Numbered from the stretch's first letter, positions 26,735-36,592 are shown. The stretch: DNA of 64,000 bases from Alloprevotella sp. (GCA_023663135.1 JAMPIE010000013.1:1-64000); one strand, 5' to 3'. A program made the numbers and translations. The notes: generated by a model from the sequence alone, not told the origin.

Positions 26735-29053
26735 TCAGAAGGGATAGCCTATGGCCAGGTGGAAGGCCAGCGAGTTGCCAAACGAGGTCATGTTGTAATA
26801 GCCATGGCGCGAGGTCTTATAAGGGGCGTGGATGCCTATGCCTAAGTCGCCGCGGATGACGAGCATCCCTATATCGACGCGAAGGCCGGCGCCGGTGCCC
26901 AAGGCCAGATCTTTGAAGAAGGTGTGTCCTTCGAGCTTACCGCCGGGGCGCTGCGGGTCGGCCTTGAGAAGCCACACGTTGCCTGAGTCAATGAACAGGG
27001 CACCATGGAGCGGGCCATAGATGGGGAAGCGATATTCTAAATTGGCCTCAAACTTAAAGGTGCCTGTCTGGTCAAAGTAGCCGTTTACCACATCGTCGGC
27101 AGGTCGATAACTGCCCGGGCCGAGCGATCTCACCGTGAAGGCTCTGACAGAGTTGGCACCGCCCACGTAAAATTGCTCTGAGTATGGCACCTGACTGGAG
27201 TTGCCATAGGCATGGGCTGCGCCTACAGCCACACGCGAGTAGAGCCATGACTTGCCTATGATTCGGCACCCGAACACCACCTGGGCCTGGGCCTTGACAA
27301 ACTGGCTGAAGGGTGTGCCGAAGAGGCGTTTCTCCCCTTTGTCGCCGCAGGCGCGATAGATGGCCCACAACAGGTTGCCGGCCTCCTGGAGGCCTATCTG
27401 GATGTTGATGGTGTTGTTACGGTCTATATCCTTGTCATAGGTGATGTTATACATCATCTGGGGGATAAACTGGGTCATAAAGCTCTGGGCTATGGCCGGG
27501 TTGGCTCCCATGATGGAGTCAAAGTCAGTGGTGGTGTGTATTAGCTTGGTGTAGGTGAGTTTCAGAGGAGTGTAAGTGTTGACAACATTGCGGTTCACGC
27601 GCCAGTCATAGGCAAAGGAGGTGTTCAACTGGGCCATGCGGAAGTAATGGGGCCGGTTGAGCAGGTCGGCCGAGAGGCCTATGCGGGTCCAGTTCACCTC
27701 GCGACGCGAGCGCGGGATGAAGCGAGGGGCTATCAGACGGGGAAACGAGAGGGTGCCTGAGAGGCCTATCTCGTAGGAGTTAAAGACAGAGCGCCCACGG
27801 TCGCGTCCCGTCTGCCATTCATATGAGCCTTTTAAGGCCACTGAGAGCTGTTCTCCGCCGCCAAAGATGTTGCGGTTGGTCACGGAGAATATCAGCCCGG
27901 GGCCTATGTAGGAGTTGCTCTTTGAGGTGGCGTTGATCTCAAGGGAGGCTTCAAGGGGGGCGTCAAAGGTGCATTGTATGTCTACGTCGAGGGTAGGGAT
28001 GGCGGCTGTGGTGTCGGGGAAAACTGAGATGTCTATGCTGTTGAAGATGCCCAGGCGGGAGAGATAGGTCTGGGTGCGGTTCATCTCGCGGACGGTGAAG
28101 GTGCGTCCCTGTCGGAAGGTGATGCAGGAGGGTATGAGCCCTTCGCGGAGCTTAGATGGGCGCATTACTATCAGCTCTCCTTTGCGGGTCATGATGGTAT
28201 CGGGGGTGCCGTCGCCCTGATTGCGGTAGATGGTGGTCCTGATGTCGCCGGTCACCCACTTCTGAAGGGCTATTGGAGGCGTGTTTGAGGCCATTGTGAG
28301 CCTCATGGTGATCCGTTCGGGGGTGATGGTTGAGTCGGCAAGATACTCTATATAGTCGGGCTTGAAGAAGTAATATCCTTTGTTTCTTACGGCATTGGCT
28401 ATGTTGACGCGCAGCTGGGCCAGGGAGTCGGTTGAATACCGGGAGCCCGGTTGAAAATACTCGCTTCTGCGAGCCACTGAGTCGATAATCTGGCACAGGC
28501 GTGTACTATCGGGCAGATACTCAATGGAGTCAATGAGATATGGGCGTCCGGTAGTCACTTCATAGCGGATGGAGGCTTTTTTCTTGTTTTTGCCCTGCAC
28601 GAGCGAGTAGGAAGCATGTCCGCGGAAGTAGCCGTTGTTGTCGAGTATCTGGTCGATCATCTCAGTGCGCACCTCGGGACGGACGTCGGAGATCAGCACA
28701 GGCTCGGCCACAAGCTTCTCGTAGAGCCAGTGCTTGAAGCCGCTCTTGGGGTTGTCCCAGTGGTTGTAGACCCATAGGCCGATGGGAAAGGGATAACGGA
28801 CATACGGGGAGATGAGGGAGTTGTTGGGGGCCACGTTGACGGCGTCTTTTATGTCGCCGGCCAGGTCGGGGGCTTTGGGCAGGCTGTCGATGCGCGGATA
28901 TTCTATGGCTATCTTTTTCACGCCGGTGTAGAGTATCTCGTCTTTGGGGAGTCGGCTCGTGGTGGAGCAGGCTCCGGCGAGGAGCAGCAAGGCCATGTGG
29001 ACGATGGCGATCGCCCATGCGGCTGCTTGTCGTGCTGTGCGTGATGTTGCCAC
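26735..29053 (-). CDS. tamL: TamA-like outer membrane lipoprotein (TamL, Omp85 family)
   Basis: A 772-residue protein with a lipoprotein signal (LLLLAGACSTTSRLPKDE, lipid-modified Cys near residue 29). POTRA-like domains follow, and then a C-terminal 16-strand barrel of the Omp85 superfamily. The Omp85 signature is present as GGANSVRAFTVRSLGPGSY (usual form VRGF), and the last residues, FHLAIGYPF, end in Phe as barrel proteins do. Bacteroidetes use the lipoprotein variant TamL, probably with TamB, for insertion or transport at the outer membrane. TamB is not in this window. The predicted start gives a basic n-region (TSRTAR) before the hydrophobic core. Confidence 0.87.
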   Translation of the reverse strand: MATSRTARQAAAWAIAIVHMALLLLAGACSTTSRLPKDEILYTGVKKIAIEYPRIDSLPKAPDLAGDIKDAVNVAPNNSLISPYVRYPFPIGLWVYNHWDNPKSGFKHWLYEKLVAEPVLISDVRPEVRTEMIDQILDNNGYFRGHASYSLVQGKNKKKASIRYEVTTGRPYLIDSIEYLPDSTRLCQIIDSVARRSEYFQPGSRYSTDSLAQLRVNIANAVRNKGYYFFKPDYIEYLADSTITPERITMRLTMASNTPPIALQKWVTGDIRTTIYRNQGDGTPDTIMTRKGELIVMRPSKLREGLIPSCITFRQGRTFTVREMNRTQTYLSRLGIFNSIDISVFPDTTAAIPTLDVDIQCTFDAPLEASLEINATSKSNSYIGPGLIFSVTNRNIFGGGEQLSVALKGSYEWQTGRDRGRSVFNSYEIGLSGTLSFPRLIAPRFIPRSRREVNWTRIGLSADLLNRPHYFRMAQLNTSFAYDWRVNRNVVNTYTPLKLTYTKLIHTTTDFDSIMGANPAIAQSFMTQFIPQMMYNITYDKDIDRNNTINIQIGLQEAGNLLWAIYRACGDKGEKRLFGTPFSQFVKAQAQVVFGCRIIGKSWLYSRVAVGAAHAYGNSSQVPYSEQFYVGGANSVRAFTVRSLGPGSYRPADDVVNGYFDQTGTFKFEANLEYRFPIYGPLHGALFIDSGNVWLLKADPQRPGGKLEGHTFFKDLALGTGAGLRVDIGMLVIRGDLGIGIHAPYKTSRHGYYNMTSFGNSLAFHLAIGYPF

Positions 29054-29159
29054 GTGATGGATGGATTTTTTCTTGTCGATGCGGTAAATGTATGCGGGTG
29101 AGTGGGTGCTCCTCCCGTTGCCTTATAACGCGCGCCGGGGGTCTATTGTTTGGAGTGCA

Positions 29160-29205
29160 TGAAAAAAGTCGCCGCCATGCTCCGTTGATGCGAGCAGGCG
29201 GCGAC
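29160..29205 (-). terminator. Intrinsic terminator of the small lipoprotein gene
   Basis: On the minus strand a GC-rich stem (29193-29205 with 29168-29181, one bulge) is followed directly by TTTTTTC. A second, weaker hairpin (ATTTGA/TCAAAT arms at 29213-29218 and 29253-29258) lies between it and the gene. Confidence 0.8.
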
Positions 29206-29270
29206 GAGACTTATTTGAGCCGGCCGGGGCGCGGATCCCGGCGGGGCTTGCTTCAAATAGTTATAGGCTA

Positions 29271-29471
29271 TTAGGCTTCGGGGGCGATGATGGTGGTGTC
29301 AGCGGCTGCGCTGTCGGCGGGAGCAACAGTGTCTACGGTCTCTACTACCATGGTCTCCTCTACAACAGCAACGGAATCAACGTTCTCGGTGTTGGCCTCG
29401 GATGAGCCGGAGCAAGCGGTGAATGCAACAGCTGCGAAGAGGGCGGCAGCAGCGATGAATGACTTTTTCAT
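29271..29471 (-). CDS. Small acidic lipoprotein
   Basis: A 66-residue protein with a short lipoprotein signal (MKKSFIAAAALFAAVAFTAC, Cys20). The mature part is acidic and rich in Val, Thr, Ala and Glu (VDSVAVVEETMVVETVDTV). It contains no Lys, Arg or aromatic residues after the signal. It has its own promoter and strong terminator and so is a monocistronic gene, probably well expressed. I do not recognise a family beyond similar small lipoproteins common in Bacteroidales; the function is unknown. Confidence 0.8.
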   Translation of the reverse strand: MKKSFIAAAALFAAVAFTACSGSSEANTENVDSVAVVEETMVVETVDTVAPADSAAADTTIIAPEA

Positions 29472-29548
29472 GACTTTCTATTTTATCAATTTGGATTGTT
29501 AATATTCTTCTTAGACACAACTTTACCCTTTTAAGGGTGAATTGCGCC

Positions 29549-29581
29549 GCAAAAGTACGATAAATAATTATGCCCTACAAC
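29549..29581 (-). promoter_or_regulatory. Promoter of the small lipoprotein gene
   Basis: On the minus strand GTTG (one mismatch to TTTG), a 20-bp gap and TACTTTTGC at 29557-29549 fit the consensus. The transcript leader contains a short dyad, ACCCTT-TT-AAGGGT (29526-29539). Confidence 0.65.
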
Positions 29582-29676
29582 AGAATTTGATAAAAATATC
29601 GTTTTTTTAACATTTCGCTTTGAACTCTCTCCCGTTGAATGTGAGCATTAGTATGATACAGTCGGGTCTTTTTAGC

Positions 29677-29694
29677 TGTTAACAAACGTTAACA
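29677..29694. promoter_or_regulatory. Perfect 7-bp dyad, candidate operator
   Basis: TGTTAACAAACGTTAACA is an inverted repeat of TGTTAAC with a 4-bp spacer. It ends just before the place where the -33 element of the next promoter would lie, and that element is missing. The 29472-29822 gap also holds two promoters and nothing else recognised. Confidence 0.6.
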
Positions 29695-29719
29695 CACCCC
29701 GCGGCTCGCTTTTTTTTGA

Positions 29720-29728
29720 TACATTTGC
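29720..29728 (+). promoter_or_regulatory. -7 box for the 1156-residue secreted protein gene
   Basis: TACATTTGC matches TAnnTTTG. No TTTG is found 19-21 bp upstream, where the dyad at 29677-29694 ends instead, so an activator or repressor may act here. Confidence 0.6.
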
Positions 29729-29822
29729 AAAGTTTATGCGCATTTATGCCCCGGGCTCTTCGGAGCAATGCGCCCTTTCCATCAAATATAATTAACAATC
29801 AAAACAATACACATTGACCCAC

Positions 29823-32800
29823 ATGAACAAACTGTCGATCTTCCTGTCTATGATAGTGGCAGTGGCCGTGGCCGCCTTCGCGGCTTCCGGCATCATGACC
29901 GTCGTGCCGTCGCTTTCCGCCGCCAATGATGGCACTCAGGGATACTGGTTTACCCTCTCCCAGGTGCAAGGCGACGACAATCAAGCTACAGCCGACGCGA
30001 AAGATGCCTTGCGCTTCTTCACTGTCGTAACCCCCGCTCTCGTCGGCAACAACATCTATACCCAGAACGCCGCCGACAACGCCAACCCCAACGCCGACTT
30101 CTACTGGCATGCCGAGACCGTCACCAATGCTGATGGAGAATACTACCTCAAGAGCCACACCGGCAATTATCTGACCGTCAGCATTGCCAATATGAAAAAT
30201 GAGGATGGTGACAGCCAATATTACTACTCTCTGACCGTCACCAAAGCGCAAAAAGATGCCGCCACATGGGAATTTAACCCGACTACCGTCGGAGAAAACA
30301 CCAACCCCATCAAGCTCATTGGCGTTCCCTCCGGCATCCAAAAGACTCTTGATGCAATCAAGCCGGAAAATGGCGATATCGCCCCCACCAACACCCGCAT
30401 CGCCATGGCGCAAGCCAACCTCACTGTGCAGATGGTCACTGAGAATGGCACCTATATCGGCCCCTATGACCGGGATAAGCTCGGCGAAATGACTCTCGAC
30501 TGGACTCTTAAGAGTGCCGAAATCTACTTTGAGGAGGCTACCGATAAAGCTTCCGCGCAGATTGAAAACCTTATCGCCACCGGACTTATCACCAACGCAA
30601 AGGACATTGAGACCGCACGCGCTGCCTGTCAGGCCGCCAAGGTAAACAATCAAGACAAGCTCACCACTGCATCGTCTAACCCCCAGAGCGTAATCACCAC
30701 CGCCACCAACGCCATTGCAACCGCTTACTCCACCCTCTTCCGCAACATCAACAATAGCGTGGTGACCCTCGGCAACCTCTCCACCGATGGCTCGACCCTC
30801 TCCAATGACGGGGCTGCCGACCAGCTTGCCTCCCTTTGGACTATCCGCACCCAAAGCAACAACACCATCACCCTCGAAAATCAAATCTCAGGCAAATACA
30901 TAGCCTATATCCCCGCCACCCGCCCCGGCTGGGACAACGCTACTCAGCAGCCGATCCCCGCAGTGCCCGCCCACTTCGGCGTTGCCTCCTCCCCCACTCA
31001 GCTCTCGCTCATTCCTCAGGAAGACGGGTCAGTCCAAATCTATTCCGGCGAAAACCCCTTGGCCATCTATGACGCTGAGACCAACACCAACGGCGATCCT
31101 GTTGGCGACCTCACTCTCGACAATCTCACCGCCGAAGAGGTGGCTGCAATGGTCTCCACCGGCGAGACCTCTGAGTTTGTAACCGAGAAGAGCAACGCCG
31201 TTGCATTCTTGACCAATCTCCAGACACTTGCTCAAAACGCCGGCTGGCCCTGCATGCAAGAAGGCACAGAAGAGTATGACAATTTCTTCGCTATTACCAT
31301 AGACGACATCGAGGGCCTCAACCCCGGCTCTAACTCCACCAACCTCACTCCGGTGCAGATTCTTGCCAACGCCAAGCAGCAGATGGGCATGGTGGCCTCC
31401 GTGACCAACCGCGCCCTCGTCCCCGTGATGCTCACCGACAACAACACCACAAAGTTCCTCGCCGGATACCTCCGTGAGGAACAGGGCTGGGACGCCTTTG
31501 GCAACGAAGCCATCATCAAGATACCCACCGCCGGTATGATAAGCCTCGACGGCACCGCCAAGAGCGAGCGTCTCTCCGGCGCAATTTGGGCCTTTGAATA
31601 TGTAAAAGATGGCAAGGCCCGCATCGTCAACTCCGAGGGCATCTACCTCGCCTCAGAATTCTCCAACGAGATGGGCTATACAACCAACGCCACCGAAGAT
31701 GCATCCGCAGCAACCCTCTTCGCCATAAGCTCTGACGGACAGCTGACCTACACCGACAAGGATGGCCAGACACAGACCCTCAGCATAGCCGGCCCCAACG
31801 ACACGAACTACGACTCATTCGCCCTCGCCAACCCCGTTGCATCAGACATCGAGACTTGCACCGCTGAAATGGACGAAGAAGGCGTGATGCAGCCCGACGG
31901 CACTCCCAATTACTACCGCATAGCCTCCATCGGCGCAGGCGGCGTGATCACCGGTCTACTTCCCGGCGACGCACTCACACACACTGCCTCGGCCATTGGC
32001 TCTTACTGGTGGTTTGAGCGCGACGACAGCGACATCGTTAATGAAAACGCATATTTCATCCACTCAATCTTCCCGGGTTATTACCTCGGCGAAGATATGA
32101 CCATGAGCGAAAAGCCCTGCCGCTGGTATGTCAACGCCAATGGCATCTCACGCCCCAACAACATAACCCTCGCCAACGTGTTCAACGGCTTCCAGGCCGG
32201 TCTGGTAATCAACTCCAGCATCATGAACAACCAGGGCACGGCTGTAACCGCCGCCGGCTTCACCGCCAACGGCGAGCCCAACCCCGCCATGTCTTCATCT
32301 CGATACTCCACATCCAACTGGCGCACAGCCAACTGGATGATTGTCGAAGCCGGCGACATCGACAATATTGTCAACGGCTATACCAACGACAACCTAAAGT
32401 GGCAAGTGCGCGCCGCAAAGGATGCCTTTGAAGGTATCACCTCATTCATCCCCTTCGCCGCAAACTCCCTCTCAGCAGCTATTAGCGAACTTGACCTCCT
32501 CTTCCCCGACCCTGACAACATTTCAAGCAACGACATCAACGAAGTACTCGCCAATGTAATTGCCTTCAACGACATCATCGCTCGCACTCAGACCGAGTTT
32601 GACCAAGAGATGCTGGAGCGTGCCCCCGGCGCCACCGTGAAACTCATCAACGAAGGCCGCAGCTACCTCGACTGGAGCGGCGATGCCTACCTGTCAGGCT
32701 ACGGCTCCACCCTCAAGTTTGTGCCCATCACCGACACTGAAAAAGCATCTGAATGGACCATCGCTGCCAACGGCACCAAGGGCCTCACCTTCCGCAACGG

Positions 32801-33293
32801 CAACAACCGCTATCTCGGTGCTCCCACCGCCAACGGATCCATCAGCTCCGCCACCGGCACATACCGCCTCGCCATCGACTTCTGGTGGCACAATTGGGAA
32901 AAGGATGCCGCCGGCAACTGGGTTGACAAGGGCACCAACTCCCCCTGGTATGCCGTACCCGAAGGGATGGACAACGAAGCCTTCAGCATGTGCTTCAGCC
33001 ATGGCCTCGGCCTCGAGAACGTAGCCAGCCCCGGCATTGGCCTCGCAGCCAAGGGCGGTGTCAATGAGCTCTGCGGCGCCAGCCTCAACAACTACTACTC
33101 ACAGTGGCTCGTAACCCTTTACGTCCCCGCTCCTGAGGTTAACGCTATTGAGACCATCGAAGGCGACAACGCAGCCGCCGAGACCGCCCTCTTTAACCTC
33201 CAGGGCATCCGCGTTGACCGCGCCACAGCCGCGCCCGGCATCTACATCAGCCGCCGCGCCGATGGCTCGGCCGTGAAGGTGCGCATTGACTGA
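29823..33293 (+). CDS. Large secreted protein of unknown function, T9SS-like tail
   Basis: A 1156-residue protein with a signal peptide (LSIFLSMIVAVAVAAFAASG). It consists of repeated beta-rich segments with Trp/Tyr-centred motifs (GYWFTLSQVQ, YYLKSHTGNYLTVS, YLDWSGDAYLSGYG, YLGAPTANG) reminiscent of beta-trefoil, ricin-like lectin modules. Helical stretches lie between them (ATDKASAQIENLIATGLITN). No catalytic domain was recognised. The C-terminus (ETALFNLQGIRVDRATAAPG, then YISRRADGSAVKVRID) resembles a T9SS sorting tail. It resembles in style, but does not clearly match, the shared domain of the GH16 and GH20 proteins. A surface glycan-binding or nutrient-capture role is only a guess. The ATG at 29823 is used. 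Confidence 0.75.
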   Translation: MNKLSIFLSMIVAVAVAAFAASGIMTVVPSLSAANDGTQGYWFTLSQVQGDDNQATADAKDALRFFTVVTPALVGNNIYTQNAADNANPNADFYWHAETVTNADGEYYLKSHTGNYLTVSIANMKNEDGDSQYYYSLTVTKAQKDAATWEFNPTTVGENTNPIKLIGVPSGIQKTLDAIKPENGDIAPTNTRIAMAQANLTVQMVTENGTYIGPYDRDKLGEMTLDWTLKSAEIYFEEATDKASAQIENLIATGLITNAKDIETARAACQAAKVNNQDKLTTASSNPQSVITTATNAIATAYSTLFRNINNSVVTLGNLSTDGSTLSNDGAADQLASLWTIRTQSNNTITLENQISGKYIAYIPATRPGWDNATQQPIPAVPAHFGVASSPTQLSLIPQEDGSVQIYSGENPLAIYDAETNTNGDPVGDLTLDNLTAEEVAAMVSTGETSEFVTEKSNAVAFLTNLQTLAQNAGWPCMQEGTEEYDNFFAITIDDIEGLNPGSNSTNLTPVQILANAKQQMGMVASVTNRALVPVMLTDNNTTKFLAGYLREEQGWDAFGNEAIIKIPTAGMISLDGTAKSERLSGAIWAFEYVKDGKARIVNSEGIYLASEFSNEMGYTTNATEDASAATLFAISSDGQLTYTDKDGQTQTLSIAGPNDTNYDSFALANPVASDIETCTAEMDEEGVMQPDGTPNYYRIASIGAGGVITGLLPGDALTHTASAIGSYWWFERDDSDIVNENAYFIHSIFPGYYLGEDMTMSEKPCRWYVNANGISRPNNITLANVFNGFQAGLVINSSIMNNQGTAVTAAGFTANGEPNPAMSSSRYSTSNWRTANWMIVEAGDIDNIVNGYTNDNLKWQVRAAKDAFEGITSFIPFAANSLSAAISELDLLFPDPDNISSNDINEVLANVIAFNDIIARTQTEFDQEMLERAPGATVKLINEGRSYLDWSGDAYLSGYGSTLKFVPITDTEKASEWTIAANGTKGLTFRNGNNRYLGAPTANGSISSATGTYRLAIDFWWHNWEKDAAGNWVDKGTNSPWYAVPEGMDNEAFSMCFSHGLGLENVASPGIGLAAKGGVNELCGASLNNYYSQWLVTLYVPAPEVNAIETIEGDNAAAETALFNLQGIRVDRATAAPGIYISRRADGSAVKVRID

Positions 33294-33352
33294 CATACAC
33301 ACCTATATTATATAGGCGAGCGCCAATAGCCTGCGCCTCGCCTCACCGCCAA

Positions 33353-33400
33353 AACGAGGGCGGCAAGCCATGGGGAATCTCCCAGCTTGCCGCCCTCGTT
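33353..33400. terminator. Long perfect hairpin after the secreted protein gene
   Basis: A perfect 16-bp stem (33353-33368 with 33385-33400) encloses a 16-nt loop. No T-run follows on the plus strand, so it may be a weak terminator or an mRNA-stabilising structure. The 33294-33616 gap contains this hairpin, a -7 box and a leader. Confidence 0.6.
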
Positions 33401-33451
33401 GCGACCCATAATTTTGGCCCCTATCATGTACATAAATAGAAAATAAAATCG

Positions 33452-33460
33452 TATATTTGC
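33452..33460 (+). promoter_or_regulatory. -7 box for secDF
   Basis: TATATTTGC matches the -7 consensus. No good TTTG is seen at the right distance. It gives a leader of about 150 nt. Confidence 0.5.
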
Positions 33461-33616
33461 ACGCTGAAATATAAGGCAAGCGCGTCGCGTGGCTGTCTGC
33501 ACGCCCTCTCACAGGGCGATTGCGGATGGCTTATGCCGATGCCAACGCCTTTATTTTCAGCCATTTTTACCCTATTGATAAACAATAATAAACCATAACA
33601 ACACCCCATTCCCGAC

Positions 33617-36508
33617 ATGCAAAGCAAAGGAAAATTAGGAAGTGTCGTTGCCGGCATCATCGCGATATTCCTCGTGCTCATCTGCCTGTTCTACCTCTCA
33701 TTTACCCTCGTGACCAATCATCATGAGGCCAACGCCGAGAAGTATGCAGCAGCAATGGCCAAGGACGCCGGCACCAATTCCGACGCCTACCGTGTGGCTT
33801 ACAAGAGCTACATCGACTCCATCTCAAAGGAGCCCGTCTATCTCGGTTACACCTTCAACGAAGTACAGAAACTCGGCGTGGGCCTCGGCCTCGACCTTAA
33901 GGGCGGTATGAACGTCACCCTCCAGGTCTCTGTCCCCGACATCCTGCGCTCCATGGCCAACTCGGAAGGCAACCCTTACTTTGAACAGGCCATCCACACC
34001 ACCGACTCCATCGTCCGCGCCACCAAGACCAACGACTATGTAGGCACCTTCTGCAAGGCATACCGCCAAGTTGATCCCTCGGGCGACCTCACCGTCATCT
34101 TCCGCGACCAGACCAAACGCGGCGACTCCCCCGAGGCCATCGAGAGCGCCCTCAAGCAGGAGGTGAAGGATCGCGTTAGCTCATCCACCAACGTCCTCCG
34201 CTCACGTATCGACCAGTTTGGCGTAGTGGCCCCCAACATCCAGGAACTTGAAAACGACGGCCAGATCCTCCTGGAGCTCCCGGGCGTGAAGGAGCACGAC
34301 CGAGTGCGCGAGCTTCTCAAGAGCTCGGCCAACCTCGAGTTTTACGAGACTTATCCCGTAAGCGAATATCAGACAGCCCTCATGGAGCTCGACCGCACCC
34401 TCGCCGCCGACACCACCCGCGAGGCCAACAGCCTCTTTGCCCACTTCTTCCCCATGGGAGCCAACACCCCTATCACCGTGGGCTATGCCACCGCCCTTGA
34501 GCGCGCTGCCATCGACTCAATAATAGCCTCTCCCGAGGCCAAGCGCATCCTCCCGGCCAACCTCAAGCTCGCCTGGGAAGTGAAGCCTCAGACCATTGAG
34601 CTCACCGACACCGCCACCGGCCGCAATCGCAAGATTGACCTCTACACCCTCGTAGGCCTCCGCACCGTGGCCGGCAAGGCCACCCTCTCGGGCGACGTTG
34701 TGACCACCGCCGCAAACGAGTATGACAACATGCAGGGCGGCAACTACGTCACCATGTCAATGACCCCCGAGGCCTCCAAGAAATGGGCCCGCATGACCGC
34801 CGCCAACGTTGGCAAGCAGGTGGCCATCGTCCTCGACAATATGGTCTACTCCGCCCCCAACGTCCAGAACGCCATCGAAGGCGGCCGCACCTCCATCACC
34901 GGCCACTTCACCACCGACGAGGCAAAAGACCTTGCCAACGTGCTCAAGAGCGGCAAGATGGCCGCTAAGGTCGACATCATCTCCGACACCGTAATCGGCC
35001 CGTCGCTCGGCCAGCAGGCCATCGAAGACGGCATGTGGTCGTTTGTCGTGGCTCTCGTCCTGCTCATGATCTTCATGATGCTCATCTATGGCGTCATCCC
35101 CGGCCTGATAGCCAACCTGGCCCTCGTATTCAACATCTTCTTCACCTTTGGCATCCTCGCCTCCTTCCAGGCTGTCCTCACCCTCTCCGGCATTGCCGGT
35201 ATAGTGCTTGCCCTCGGCATGGCCGTCGACGCCAACGTGCTCATCTTTGAGCGCGCCAAGGAAGAGCTCCGCAACGGCAAGAACGTCCGCACAGCCATCG
35301 CCGACGGCTACTCCAACGCCTTCTCGGCCATCTTTGACTCCAACCTCACCTCGGTAATCACCGGCGTGATCCTCCTCCTCTTCGGCACCGGCCCCATCAA
35401 GGGCTTTGCCACCACCCTGATCATAGGCATCATCATCTCGTTCTTCACCGCCGTATATCTCACTCGACTCGTCTTCATTGCCTTTGCAAAGACCAAGCCC
35501 TTTGAGAAGCTCACCTTCACCACTGCCATCTCGCGCCGGATGTTTACCAACACCCACTTCAACTTCCTCGGCGCCCGCAAGACGGCCTTTACCATCGTGG
35601 CCATCCTCATCGTGGCTACTGTGATTTCATTCTTCACCCGCGGACTCAACCAAGGCATCGACTTCTCCGGCGGTCGCAACTACGTCGTGCAGTTTGACCA
35701 CTCAGTGAAGACCGACCAGCTCCGCGACCAGCTCGCTCCCCTCTTTGACGGTGCACAGCTCAGCGTCATCACCATCGACGATGACACCAAGGTGCGCATC
35801 TCCACCAACTGGAAGATCGACTCCGACGAAGAGGATGTTGACGACCAGATCACAGAGATTCTTTACAAGGGCCTCAAGAACGAGATTGGCGACATGAGCA
35901 TCGAAGACTTCTCCACCACCAACGAGAATATAGGCATCATGTCATCACAGAAGGTAGGCCCCACCGTGGCCAACGATATGCGCACCGACGCCGTCATCGC
36001 CGTGATCCTCGCTCTCGCCGCCATGTTTGTCTACATCCTTATCCGATTCCGCAACGTGGCCTTCTCCCTTGGCGCCCTCGCCGCAGTGGCCTTCACCGCC
36101 TTCCTCATCATCGGCTTCTACTCCTTCTTCTGGGGCATCTTCCCCTTCGCCATGGAGATTGACCAGTCGTTTATCGCCGCCATCCTTACGGTGATCGGTT
36201 ATCAGATCAACGACACCGTGGTGGTATTTGACCGCGTCCGTGAAAACGTGGGCCTCTATCCCAAGCAAGACTTCGGCACCACCATCAACTCATCCATCAA
36301 CTCCACCTTGGGCCGAACCGTGATGACCTCCGCCACCACCCTCCTGGTGCTCCTCTGCATCTTCATCCTCGGCGGCGACACCATCCGCTCATTTGTCTTC
36401 GCAATGATCTTTGGCGTAATCTTCGGCACCCTCGCTACAATGTTCATAGCAGCTCCCGTAGCCTATCTTACTGACGCCCGACGCAATGCCAAGGCAGCTC
36501 GCCGATAA
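33617..36508 (+). CDS. secDF: SecDF fusion, protein translocase subunit
   Basis: A 963-residue fusion of SecD and SecF, the proton-driven RND-type partner of SecYEG that pulls exported proteins across the inner membrane. A first membrane helix (residues ~10-32) precedes a large periplasmic region containing LGLDLKGGMNVTLQV. The SecD membrane block (~475-650) has DANVLIFERAKEELRNGK. The SecF half begins near 660 with IDFSGGRNYVVQFD and ends with another membrane block (NDTVVVFDRVREN). Both conserved D-x-GG and VFER/VFDR motifs are intact. The fused form is usual in Bacteroidetes. It is followed by a strong terminator, so it is probably monocistronic. Confidence 0.97.
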   Translation: MQSKGKLGSVVAGIIAIFLVLICLFYLSFTLVTNHHEANAEKYAAAMAKDAGTNSDAYRVAYKSYIDSISKEPVYLGYTFNEVQKLGVGLGLDLKGGMNVTLQVSVPDILRSMANSEGNPYFEQAIHTTDSIVRATKTNDYVGTFCKAYRQVDPSGDLTVIFRDQTKRGDSPEAIESALKQEVKDRVSSSTNVLRSRIDQFGVVAPNIQELENDGQILLELPGVKEHDRVRELLKSSANLEFYETYPVSEYQTALMELDRTLAADTTREANSLFAHFFPMGANTPITVGYATALERAAIDSIIASPEAKRILPANLKLAWEVKPQTIELTDTATGRNRKIDLYTLVGLRTVAGKATLSGDVVTTAANEYDNMQGGNYVTMSMTPEASKKWARMTAANVGKQVAIVLDNMVYSAPNVQNAIEGGRTSITGHFTTDEAKDLANVLKSGKMAAKVDIISDTVIGPSLGQQAIEDGMWSFVVALVLLMIFMMLIYGVIPGLIANLALVFNIFFTFGILASFQAVLTLSGIAGIVLALGMAVDANVLIFERAKEELRNGKNVRTAIADGYSNAFSAIFDSNLTSVITGVILLLFGTGPIKGFATTLIIGIIISFFTAVYLTRLVFIAFAKTKPFEKLTFTTAISRRMFTNTHFNFLGARKTAFTIVAILIVATVISFFTRGLNQGIDFSGGRNYVVQFDHSVKTDQLRDQLAPLFDGAQLSVITIDDDTKVRISTNWKIDSDEEDVDDQITEILYKGLKNEIGDMSIEDFSTTNENIGIMSSQKVGPTVANDMRTDAVIAVILALAAMFVYILIRFRNVAFSLGALAAVAFTAFLIIGFYSFFWGIFPFAMEIDQSFIAAILTVIGYQINDTVVVFDRVRENVGLYPKQDFGTTINSSINSTLGRTVMTSATTLLVLLCIFILGGDTIRSFVFAMIFGVIFGTLATMFIAAPVAYLTDARRNAKAARR

Positions 36509-36542
36509 TCAATAGCCCCTAAGACTTATATCACATACCTCA

Positions 36543-36577
36543 CGTCCCCGGAGCCCTCGCCCCGGGGACGCTTTTTA
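36543..36577 (+). terminator. Intrinsic terminator of secDF
   Basis: A 9-bp GC-rich stem (CGTCCCCGG with its complement, 36543-36551 and 36562-36570) is followed by CTTTTTATT. Confidence 0.88.
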
Positions 36578-36592
36578 TTAGCCGACAAAATG

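Noticed and set aside
34757..35557. 266-codon minus-strand frame
   Set aside because: A shadow of secDF with Asp/Glu/Gly-rich composition and no recognisable domain.
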